From the NCBI GenBank assembly GCA_035391225.1, contig DAOPKN010000035.1, forward strand, positions 1-22,589: a DNA stretch of 22,589 nucleotides, given 5' to 3'. Under the pieces are notes generated by a model, which was not told the origin of the DNA, ran no database searches, and was given only the letters and a program-made list of their open reading frames with translations. A program made the translations under genes and the position numbers. Within the stretch, counting starts at the first letter, position 1; each line of letters starts with the position of its first letter. Source of the stretch: DAOPKN01 sp035391225. Its GTDB lineage: Bacteria; Thermotogota; Thermotogae; MWEM01. Shown piece after piece: positions 14,424 through 21,422 of this stretch.

Positions 14424-14449
14424 CGGCGGCCCCTTCGTGGGGGCCGCCG
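14424..14449 (-). terminator. Strong stem-loop after the BMP binding-protein gene
   Basis: Perfect 10-bp GC-rich arms CGGCGGCCCC (14424-14433) and GGGGCCGCCG (14440-14449) with a 6-base loop, 14 bases past the binding-protein stop. Only TTT follows on the minus strand before the ATPase ribosome site, so it more likely stabilises the upstream mRNA or attenuates transcription than terminates fully. Confidence 0.55.
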
Positions 14450-14463
14450 AGAAAGGGTCGGTC

Positions 14464-15543
14464 TTACGGTTTTACGGCGTTGCGAATGGCGTCGAGTTCC
14501 TCGTTGCTCATGCCCATGGCGGAGGTAACTTCGATGTTCTCGGCCACGATTTGTTCTTCGAGGTACGCCAGGGTTCCCTGGATATCCGGGTGCTGGGAGA
14601 GGAAAGCGTCGAAGTACTTGTTCTGTGCAAGGCCCACTGCGCCTTCTTTCAGCCCCAATGAAACGTTCTGGCCGAACGCGAGTTCGCCGTCCAGGTACTG
14701 TTGAACGGTGAGGAACAAAGAGTAGTCCACGTTCTTGAGCATGGACGTGAGCGTGTGGTTCACGATGTCCATGTCCTTGGACTCGTAGATGAGCTGCATG
14801 TCGGAGTCAACCCCGATGGACCAGCGGCTGAATTCCTTCGCGGCTTCCAGAACGCCGTTTCCGGTTTCACCGGCTACCGCGAACACCACGTCCGCACCCT
14901 GGCGGTACATGGCAAGCGTAAACTCTTTTCCCTTGGCGGGGTCGTTCCAGGCGCCCACGTAGGAAAGCGCGACCTTGATGCCGGGGGTGATGTACTGGGC
15001 ACCTTCAATGTAACCGATCAAGAAGTCGTTGATGACCGGGATGTCCATGCCTCCCAGCAAGCCGATGATGCGCTTGTCCGGAACGGTGTTGGGAACGTCG
15101 GCGGACTTGGAGACCAGCGCGGCAAGCGCACCGGCAAGGAAGGAGCCTTCGTTCTGCTTGTAGGTGATGGCGTACACGTTGTCCAGTTCTCCGGTAGAGA
15201 AGTCCATCTCCGTGTCGTAAATCAGGTACTTGGTATCGGGGTACAGTGGTGCGATGCGTGCCAGGATGTCCACCATCTGCCAGGTTCCGACGATGATGAT
15301 GTCGTAGATCCCCATGTCCGAAACTTCGTCGAGCGTGGGTTCCCATTCGGATGGGTTGTATCCCATCTCGATGACCTTTGTTTCCACCCCGAGCTGTTCT
15401 TCCATCATGACCATACCTCGTGCCGCGGAGTCAAAGAACGACTTGTCACCCAGCGTTCCGTTGATCAGGTTCGCCACCTTGATGGATGCGAACGCGCTGA
15501 GGGAAAACAGTACAACCAGGGCAATAACCAAAAGTTTCTTCAT
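14464..15543 (-). CDS. BMP-family nucleoside-binding protein
   Basis: A 359-residue exported binding protein of the BMP/PnrA (TmpC) family, which delivers purine or pyrimidine nucleosides to NupOPQ-type importers. A signal peptide is clear (MKKLLVIALVVLFSLSAFA, cleavage near residue 19-20). Unlike PnrA of spirochaetes or BmpA of Gram-positives there is no lipobox cysteine, so it is probably periplasmic and soluble. The family motif GDKSFFDSAARGM follows at about residues 32-44, and VVFAVAGETGNGVLEAAKE and IGVDSDMQ correspond to conserved ligand-site regions. The ATG at 15543 has GGAGG seven bases upstream. It lies 31 bases after the phosphorylase gene, which supports nucleosides as ligands. 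Confidence 0.88.
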   Translation of the reverse strand: MKKLLVIALVVLFSLSAFASIKVANLINGTLGDKSFFDSAARGMVMMEEQLGVETKVIEMGYNPSEWEPTLDEVSDMGIYDIIIVGTWQMVDILARIAPLYPDTKYLIYDTEMDFSTGELDNVYAITYKQNEGSFLAGALAALVSKSADVPNTVPDKRIIGLLGGMDIPVINDFLIGYIEGAQYITPGIKVALSYVGAWNDPAKGKEFTLAMYRQGADVVFAVAGETGNGVLEAAKEFSRWSIGVDSDMQLIYESKDMDIVNHTLTSMLKNVDYSLFLTVQQYLDGELAFGQNVSLGLKEGAVGLAQNKYFDAFLSQHPDIQGTLAYLEEQIVAENIEVTSAMGMSNEELDAIRNAVKP

Positions 15544-15574
15544 GTTCCAACCTCCTTCATGTGATGTGGTTCTG

Positions 15575-16330
15575 TTACGGATGTTCTCGCAAAAGCAATT
15601 TTTCAATGGCCTGGACCGCGATCTGGATACTCTTTTCCAGACCCTCTTCGAATTTTTGCCCGGCCTGCAAGCGGTACTCTCTCTCCTCGCTGATCTGTTC
15701 GCGTACGGTGAGAACCGCACCCGCCCGGAGGCCGAGAATGTTTCCCAGCAGGTACAGCGCGGAAACTTCCATTTCCACCACCAGGGCACCTGCACGCGCG
15801 TACAGCGTTCCTTTTTGCTGGGCAGCCTGTGGGTCAAAGTTCCGGGCGTAGTAGGAGTCGGTGGAGTAGACAACCCCGAGATGCGCGGGATTCCCCACGT
15901 CGGCTGCGGCTTCGCGAAGCGCCTGAACCACTTCGAAATCCGCTACGGCGGGAAAGGACTTGGGGAGGTACTGGTCCATCGTTCCATCGTCGCGAATGGC
16001 TCCGGTGGCGATCACCGAATCGCCCATTCCCAGGCGCGGCTGCATGGCCCCCGCAGTTCCCACGCGGATGCAGGTGTGTACCCCCAGCGTTTTGAGCTCT
16101 TCCACGCCGATGGAAATGCAAGGGGCCCCCATTCCGGTGGACATCACCGAGACCTTGTGGCCTCCGAGGGTGCCCGTCATCGTGTAGTACTCGCGGTTAC
16201 TTCCCACCACGACAGGATCCTGCAAGTACTTGGCGATGCGTTCCACGCGCCCGCGATCGCCGGGAAGAATGACGTACTTGCCAACCGCGTCTGGGTCGTC
16301 GATTTGAATGTGGTACCTTGGGTTTTCCAT
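15575..16330 (-). CDS. Uridine/purine nucleoside phosphorylase (PNP_UDP_1 family)
   Basis: A 251-residue cytoplasmic enzyme of the trimeric/hexameric nucleoside phosphorylase family 1, which cleaves nucleosides with phosphate to base and ribose-1-phosphate. Phosphate-binding segments PGDRGRV (24-30) and RVGTAGAMQ (89-97), the family signature region STGMGAPCISIGVEEL (64-79, with C for the usual S) and the ribose-binding EME (186-188 region) are all present. It most resembles the uridine phosphorylase branch, but base specificity cannot be settled from motifs alone. The ATG at 16330 has AGGAGG eight bases upstream; a TTG two codons earlier is too close to that site. It sits between the nucleoside hydrolase (23-base gap) and the binding protein. 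Confidence 0.85.
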   Translation of the reverse strand: MENPRYHIQIDDPDAVGKYVILPGDRGRVERIAKYLQDPVVVGSNREYYTMTGTLGGHKVSVMSTGMGAPCISIGVEELKTLGVHTCIRVGTAGAMQPRLGMGDSVIATGAIRDDGTMDQYLPKSFPAVADFEVVQALREAAADVGNPAHLGVVYSTDSYYARNFDPQAAQQKGTLYARAGALVVEMEVSALYLLGNILGLRAGAVLTVREQISEEREYRLQAGQKFEEGLEKSIQIAVQAIEKLLLREHP

Positions 16331-16353
16331 GCACAAAACCTCCTGGAAGAATT

Positions 16354-17286
16354 TTACGCGTAACGGGAAAAGGTTTCAAAGATGAGCTGGATGTAGCGCT
16401 CCCGGTCGATGGATTTGGCCCAGCGGGAATTGGGCGCTTTGCCGGAGAGGTGCCAGTAATCCACTACCGTTTGTCCGTACGTATGGGTTCCGTGAAGCTC
16501 CACGTTTGCCACGTAGTCTTCGAATCCAAAGAGCTCCGGTTCGATCAGGTAGGCGATAGTGCAGGGGTCATGGAGCGGTGCGCCCTCGATATGGAACACG
16601 TCGTAGTAGGTTTTGTGGAAGAAGCCAAGCAAGGTGCCCATCTTGGAAATGATCTCCGAGGAAAAGGCTTCCATCTTCTTGATTTCGCCGAGGAAGATCT
16701 TGGCCTGGTGGGTGACGTCCAGCGGCATGACCGTGAGTGGCATACCCGATTGGAAAACGATTTGGGCCGCTTCCGGGTCTGCGAAGATGTTGAACTCCGC
16801 CACCGGCGTGGTGTTGCCGAAATGGATCCCCCCTCCCATGATCACCACTTCCTGAACGTCCCCCAGCAGTTCGGGGTAGTGGAGCACGAAATGGGCGATG
16901 TTGGTCAACGGGCCGATGGGTACCAGCGTCACTTCCCCGGGAAATTTCCGGATTTGCTCTGCCATGAAGTCGATGGCTTTCATAGCGAGGGGTTTTCGCG
17001 TGGGGGAAGGGAGAGGCACGCCTTCCAACCCCGATTCACCGTGAATGTTGGGCGCCACGATTTGCGCACGCAGCAAGGGTTTGCCCGCTCCTGGGATCAC
17101 GGGTACATCGAGATCTGCCATTTCGGTGAGAATGAGGGCGTTTCGCGTGGTGTTTTCCACGTAGGAATTTCCCGCAACCGGGGTAATCCCGAGCATTTCG
17201 AGGGAGGGGTGTGCACCGGCAAGAAGCAATGCCACCGCGTCGTCGTGCCCCGGATCACAATCCAAGATGATTTTTCTTCGCGCCAT
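16354..17286 (-). CDS. Inosine/uridine-preferring nucleoside hydrolase
   Basis: A 310-residue cytoplasmic enzyme that hydrolyses nucleosides to base and ribose. The N-terminal calcium-binding motif DCDPGHDDA (9-17) is intact, along with EFNIFADPEAA (164-174) carrying the ribose-binding E-x-N, and LHDP (238-241) with the histidine and aspartate expected in the IU-NH/CU-NH family. Length is typical. The ATG at 17286 has GGAG eight bases upstream; a longer frame upstream has no ribosome site. It is the first gene of the six-gene nucleoside operon. IU versus CU preference is undetermined. Confidence 0.9.
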   Translation of the reverse strand: MARRKIILDCDPGHDDAVALLLAGAHPSLEMLGITPVAGNSYVENTTRNALILTEMADLDVPVIPGAGKPLLRAQIVAPNIHGESGLEGVPLPSPTRKPLAMKAIDFMAEQIRKFPGEVTLVPIGPLTNIAHFVLHYPELLGDVQEVVIMGGGIHFGNTTPVAEFNIFADPEAAQIVFQSGMPLTVMPLDVTHQAKIFLGEIKKMEAFSSEIISKMGTLLGFFHKTYYDVFHIEGAPLHDPCTIAYLIEPELFGFEDYVANVELHGTHTYGQTVVDYWHLSGKAPNSRWAKSIDRERYIQLIFETFSRYA

Positions 17287-17334
17287 TCGGATCACTCCAT
17301 GTTTGGAAAGATGAGAAAGATCGTGCATTTGCTT

Positions 17335-17340
17335 ATTTTA
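17335..17340 (-). promoter_or_regulatory. Weak -10 candidate for the nucleoside operon
   Basis: The minus strand has TAAAAT (5/6 match), about 50 bases before the hydrolase ATG, within CTTATGTTAAAATAAG. No convincing -35 lies 16-18 bases upstream, so the assignment is tentative. The operon must start somewhere in 17287-17508 because its neighbour is divergent. Confidence 0.3.
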
Positions 17341-17424
17341 ACATAAGATCGGGTGATTTTGGGTGCTCCCTTTTTGGCAGAAAAAGTTGAAGTTGAGGAG
17401 GCCTGACCCATTCCCAGTCGCAGA

Positions 17425-17446
17425 CTTGACACACATCCTTGACACA
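17425..17446 (+). repeat. Direct repeat CTTGACACA upstream of rapZ
   Basis: CTTGACACA occurs at 17425-17433 and 17438-17446, thirteen bases apart. Both contain TTGACA, but neither is at the right distance from TATAAT (17466-17471; spacers of 34 and 21 bases). CACACAT (17430-17436) and ATGTGTG (17458-17464) also form an inverted pair. These may be regulator sites in the divergent control region. Confidence 0.4.
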
Positions 17447-17462
17447 AGACTCTTGGCATGTG

Positions 17463-17471
17463 TGCTATAAT
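17463..17471 (+). promoter_or_regulatory. Extended -10 promoter for rapZ and the iron-type importer
   Basis: TGCTATAAT is a perfect extended -10, 37 bases before the rapZ start. The nearest TTGACA (17439-17444) gives a 21-base spacer, longer than optimal, which fits an extended -10 promoter or one needing an activator. Confidence 0.6.
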
Positions 17472-17508
17472 CTTTTTCACAAGTCTATAAAGAACGAGGT
17501 TCCTTCCC

Positions 17509-18429
17509 TTGGAAAACAAGCAGACGATGGATGCATCCACTGGATTGGCGATCATCACCGGGATGTCGGGCGCGGGGAAATCTTCGGTGATCGACGTGCT
17601 TGAGGATTTCGGCTTTTTTTGCATGGACAATGTCCCACCGGCGCTTTTTGAGCAGCTGGTGGGGTTGATTCGCGCCGAAAGGGTGGAAAAGAGTGCTTTC
17701 GTGGTGGACATTCGCACCATCACCCGTTTCGGGGGCGTGCGCAGTTTCTTGCAGAGCTTGCAAGCCCTGGAGAGAGAAGGCTTTCCCTTCCACATGGTGT
17801 TCTTGGATGCGGAGGACAACGTGTTGCTCTACCGTTACCAGAAAACGCGGCGCGCCCATCCGCTGCAGGGAGAACTGTCGGTGCAGCAAGCGATTGACTT
17901 GGAGCGCAACACGCTGAAAGACTTGAAAGAGCGCGCGGACTTCACCATCAACACGTCGCACATGGACATGAAGGAGCTCAAGGAAAAGATCATCGCCATC
18001 ATCCGGGACCGGGGCTTCCAGGTTCCTCCCATGCGCGTGGAGGTGGAAAGCTTCTCCTACAACCGGGGAATCCCCACGGATGCCAACCTGGTTTTCGACG
18101 TGCGTTTCTTGCCCAACCCCTACTACTACGAGGAACTCACCGCCTTGACCGGAATGGACAAGAAGGTGCAGGAGTACTTTGCCTCCTTTTCCCAGGTGTC
18201 TGAGTACTTCCAGCGCATGCTGGAAATTTGCCGTTGCACGATTTCGGGGTTCGCCGGAAGTGGACGGAACCAGTTGAAGGTTGCGGTTGGATGCACCGGT
18301 GGAAAGCATCGTTCGGTGTATCTTTCGGAGCAACTTTGCCAGGCGCTGCAATCGGAACACATCAAAGTTTTCCTGGAACACCGCGAGCAGAAGATGAAAA
18401 AAGAATTCCCGGTTCCGGGAAAGCAGTAA
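17509..18429 (+). CDS. rapZ: RapZ/YvcJ nucleotide-binding protein (RNase adapter family)
   Basis: A 306-residue cytoplasmic P-loop protein. In E. coli RapZ adapts a small RNA to RNase E to control GlmS; in Bacillus YvcJ hydrolyses GTP and its role is less clear. Visible features are Walker A GMSGAGKS (18-25), the downstream FCMDNVPPAL (38-46), VDIRT (66-70) and the conserved C-terminal domain with DVRFLPNPYYYEEL and CTGGKHRSVYLSEQL, all complete. I chose the TTG at 17509 because GAGGT ends eight bases before it; the ATG at 17527 has no ribosome site. Many genomes keep rapZ beside yvcK and whiA, but here it is followed after 34 bases, with no terminator, by an iron-type ABC importer. Family assignment is firm; its partner RNA or protein here is unknown. 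Confidence 0.92.
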   Translation: MENKQTMDASTGLAIITGMSGAGKSSVIDVLEDFGFFCMDNVPPALFEQLVGLIRAERVEKSAFVVDIRTITRFGGVRSFLQSLQALEREGFPFHMVFLDAEDNVLLYRYQKTRRAHPLQGELSVQQAIDLERNTLKDLKERADFTINTSHMDMKELKEKIIAIIRDRGFQVPPMRVEVESFSYNRGIPTDANLVFDVRFLPNPYYYEELTALTGMDKKVQEYFASFSQVSEYFQRMLEICRCTISGFAGSGRNQLKVAVGCTGGKHRSVYLSEQLCQALQSEHIKVFLEHREQKMKKEFPVPGKQ

Positions 18430-18463
18430 GGACCCAATCCCAATTTTTGGAGGTGCGTATGTT

Positions 18464-19546
18464 ATGAAGATTCGCGTGGTATCGGTTTTGTTGGTGGTTT
18501 TGCTTTCCCTTTCGTTGTTCGCGGCATCCCCGGAGCTTGTTTCTGCAGCCAAGGCCGAGGGGAAAGTCGTGGTGTACTCCATTACCAGCCGTATCAAGAA
18601 CGCGGCTGAGGCTTTCCAGCAGAAGTACGGTATCGAGGTGGAAGCCTACAACCTCAAGGGTTTCGAACTGATCGAGAAAGTTTCCAAGGAAGTGGGAAGC
18701 GGCATCGTGGGAGCCGACTTCGTTATCGCGCAGGACGGCGGAAGGGTTTTCGGGGAATTGATCGAACCCGGGTACCTCATCAACTACATCCCTCCAGACA
18801 TGGCCGACGTGATTGCCCCCGACCAGCAAAACCCGCTGATGCTCTCGACCATTACCAAGGTGTTCCTGTACAACTCCGAGACCTACACCTTCCCCCCCGC
18901 GACCAACATCTGGGCGCTGGCAGATCCCGCTTTCAAGGGGCGCTACTTCTTCAAGGATCCGTTCCAGGAAGGCGTGAACATGAACTTCTTGACCATGATC
19001 ACGCGCGAAGACTGGGCACAGAAGATCGAGAAAGCGTACGAGCGGTACTACGGCGAGCCGTTGCAACTGACCACGGAGAACGCCGGTTACGAGTGGATCA
19101 AGCGCGTGTTGGAAAATGGCCTGGTGCTCATGAAGAGCGACACCACGATGGCAGAGTCACTGGGGATACGCGGGCAGCAGATCGACAAGGTGGGACTGTG
19201 CACCTACTCCAAGGTGCGCTACCGCGATACCAAGAACCTGGCCCTTCTTCCCATCATGGGCATGGAACCGTTCGCGGGTTTCTACTACCCCAGCTACCTG
19301 ATGCTGGTGGAAAATGCCGCGCACCCAAACGCTGCCAAGCTGTTCATCGAGTACCTGCTCACGGAGGAAGGCTTCACCCCCTGGTCCGATTCCGAGGGAA
19401 CCTACTCCCCCAACCCCAACATCCTTCCCTACCCTGGGGACAACGGGTTCAACGTGTGGGGCAACATCCTGGTCGGGGAAGACCCGGAATTCCTGTTTGA
19501 AAACCGGATCGACGTGGAAGAGTTCTGGAACGAGTACGCGTACTGA
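18464..19546 (+). CDS. ABC substrate-binding protein, ferric iron/AfuA type
   Basis: A 360-residue exported binding protein (signal peptide ending near LSLFAA, residue 21; no lipobox). The opening AAKAEGKVVVYSITSRIKNAAEAFQQKYGIEVE is typical of the family-1 binding proteins for ferric iron, phosphorylated sugars (AfuA), thiamine or 2-aminoethylphosphonate. A tyrosine pair in GFYYPSY (274-275) recalls the iron-ligating tyrosines of FbpA but is not proof. The start is the ATG at 18464; an out-of-frame ATG five bases earlier (18459) is better spaced from GGAGG but opens a two-codon frame ending in a TGA that overlaps this ATG. It is followed by a terminator-like hairpin and then its permease. 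Confidence 0.82.
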   Translation: MKIRVVSVLLVVLLSLSLFAASPELVSAAKAEGKVVVYSITSRIKNAAEAFQQKYGIEVEAYNLKGFELIEKVSKEVGSGIVGADFVIAQDGGRVFGELIEPGYLINYIPPDMADVIAPDQQNPLMLSTITKVFLYNSETYTFPPATNIWALADPAFKGRYFFKDPFQEGVNMNFLTMITREDWAQKIEKAYERYYGEPLQLTTENAGYEWIKRVLENGLVLMKSDTTMAESLGIRGQQIDKVGLCTYSKVRYRDTKNLALLPIMGMEPFAGFYYPSYLMLVENAAHPNAAKLFIEYLLTEEGFTPWSDSEGTYSPNPNILPYPGDNGFNVWGNILVGEDPEFLFENRIDVEEFWNEYAY

Positions 19547-19579
19547 TCTTCCCGCACCGCAATCCTTTCACCACATCAT

Positions 19580-19610
19580 CGTCAGCCCCTTTTCCGGGGC
19601 TGGCGTTTTT
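19580..19610 (+). terminator. Intrinsic terminator/attenuator between binding protein and permease
   Basis: Arms CGTCAGCCCC (19580-19589) and GGGGCTGGCG (19596-19605) pair over ten positions (one G-T), with a 6-base loop and TTTTT directly after. The permease ribosome site begins immediately after the T-run. Partial read-through is needed to express the permease and ATPase. Confidence 0.7.
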
Positions 19611-19624
19611 GAAGGATGGTTCGC

Positions 19625-21418
19625 ATGAAAAAATGGTTGAATCGCCTCGCATCTTTTTTCTCCCGGCCAGAACACCTGATCCTCGTGGTTCTACTGGCTT
19701 TGCTCGTGTTCCTGACGCTGGTGCCCCTGTTTTACATTGGCCTGGACACGTTCACCGTGCATTCGGCGGAAGCCAGGCGAATCCGGGGTTCGCAGGCGGG
19801 GGACCTCACGTTGTACCACTGGAACTACGTTTTCTTTGAACGAGCCAGCAAGAACCTCTTCTACAAGCCCCTGCTCAACACGATGCTGGTTTCGCTCGCC
19901 ACGTGTGCATTTGCGCTTGTGGTGGGGGGAGTTTTCGCCTGGCTGGTGACACGCACCAACCTGCGCTTCAAGAAACTTCTTTCCACGTTGATGCTCTTTC
20001 CCTACATCATGCCTTCCTGGACACTTGCCATGGCGTGGTTGAATTTCTTTAAGAACAGCAGCATCGGAGGCGCCCCTGGGCTTTTCACAGGGATCACGGG
20101 CATCGCCACCCCCGATTGGATGGCCTACGGTTTCTTTCCCATCGTGATGGTTCTGGGCATGCACTACGCACCGTTTGCCTTCATCCTGATCGGAGGCATC
20201 CTGCGCAACATGGACGCCAACCTGGAGGAAGCCGCCGTGATCTTGAAAACTTCGCGTTGGAAGATCATTCGAAGGATCACCATTCCCATCGTGATGCCCG
20301 CGGTGCTGTCCACGTTCTTGCTCGTGTTCTCCAGCTCCATGAGCGCTTTTGCGGTGCCTGCCTTCCTGGGAGGCCCGGTGCGCTTCCAGGTGCTCACCAC
20401 GCAGATGTTCCGCACCATCAACGGGGTGAACCCCGGTGTAGGCTACATCTTGGCAGGGTTGATGATCGTGATCGGAACGGTGATTCTCACTATCAACCAG
20501 ATCTTGATTGGGAAGCGCAAGAGCTTTACCACGGTGACCGGAAAGAGTTCCAACATCTCACTCGTGAATTTGCGGAAGGCGCGAAGCCCCATTTCCATTA
20601 CGCTTGCCGTGATCCTCATCGCCATTTCCGTGATCCCGCTGTTTACCTTTGCGCTGCAGTCCTTCCTCGTGGCCCCGGGTGATTACAGCTTGGAGAATTA
20701 CTCCACCATTTTCTGGACCGGAGAGGGTAGCCCGGATATCGCCAGTGGAGAGCCCGGTATCTTGAAGAACAAGTACGTGTTCAAGGGATTGTGGAACAGC
20801 TTCTCACTGTCGCTGCTCGTGGCGCTTTTCGCGGGGACCGTTGGGATCCTGGTCGGATACGCCGTGGTGAAAACCCGGGGGAAAAGGGGCTCAAACATGT
20901 TGGATCGCCTGGCCTTTTTCCCCTACCTGATTCCCAGCATGGCATTTGGTGCCATTTACCTCTCCATGTTTTCCGTGCAGAGGGGGTTCATTCCCTCGCT
21001 GTACGGAACGTTTGCCATCCTGGTGCTCGTCGGAACGGTGAAGTACCTGCCTTTTGCCTCGCGCGCGGGCATCAACGCGATGCTACAGCTGGGGAAGGAA
21101 ATCGAGGAAGCCGCGATGATTTTTGGGGTGAAGTGGTGGAAGCGGATGGTGCGTATCCTGATTCCCATCCAGAAACCCACGCTGATTTCGGGGTACCTGT
21201 TGCCGTTCATTTCGAGCATGCGTGAGCTGGCGCTGTACATCTTGCTGGTGACCCCGTCCACGAGTATTTTGACGACCATGCTGTTCCAGTACAACGAGAA
21301 AGGCTGGGACCAGTATGCCAACGCTATCGTTTTGCTGATCATCGGCATCGTGCTGGTGTTTAACTTCGTGATCAACAAGGTAACGGGTGCCAGTATCGAT
21401 AAAGGAATTGGAGGTTGA
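19625..21418 (+). CDS. Fused double ABC permease, FbpB/AfuB type
   Basis: A 597-residue inner-membrane protein with two homologous permease halves and about twelve transmembrane segments, the arrangement of FbpB, AfuB and ThiP. Each half has its EAA coupling loop: EEAAVILKTSRWKIIRRITIP (starting about residue 201) and EEAAMIFGVKWWKRMVRILIP (starting about residue 494). An extracytoplasmic insertion of roughly 40 residues follows the first span. I chose the ATG at 19625 because GAAGGA lies eight bases upstream; the ATG three codons earlier (19616) abuts that site. Its TGA is four bases before the ATPase ATG, so the two are translationally close. Substrate follows the binding protein: ferric iron or a phosphorylated solute. 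Confidence 0.87.
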   Translation: MKKWLNRLASFFSRPEHLILVVLLALLVFLTLVPLFYIGLDTFTVHSAEARRIRGSQAGDLTLYHWNYVFFERASKNLFYKPLLNTMLVSLATCAFALVVGGVFAWLVTRTNLRFKKLLSTLMLFPYIMPSWTLAMAWLNFFKNSSIGGAPGLFTGITGIATPDWMAYGFFPIVMVLGMHYAPFAFILIGGILRNMDANLEEAAVILKTSRWKIIRRITIPIVMPAVLSTFLLVFSSSMSAFAVPAFLGGPVRFQVLTTQMFRTINGVNPGVGYILAGLMIVIGTVILTINQILIGKRKSFTTVTGKSSNISLVNLRKARSPISITLAVILIAISVIPLFTFALQSFLVAPGDYSLENYSTIFWTGEGSPDIASGEPGILKNKYVFKGLWNSFSLSLLVALFAGTVGILVGYAVVKTRGKRGSNMLDRLAFFPYLIPSMAFGAIYLSMFSVQRGFIPSLYGTFAILVLVGTVKYLPFASRAGINAMLQLGKEIEEAAMIFGVKWWKRMVRILIPIQKPTLISGYLLPFISSMRELALYILLVTPSTSILTTMLFQYNEKGWDQYANAIVLLIIGIVLVFNFVINKVTGASIDKGIGG

Positions 21419-21422
21419 GCGT

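Noticed and set aside
15544..15873. In-frame extension of the BMP protein reading frame.
   Set aside because: It overlaps the phosphorylase gene; the ATG at 15543 is followed by a signal peptide and preceded by GGAGG.
17426..17444. Two TTGACA hexamers as standard -35 boxes for rapZ.
   Set aside because: Spacers to TATAAT are 34 and 21 bases, outside the normal 16-18 range; the extended -10 alone is the safer call.
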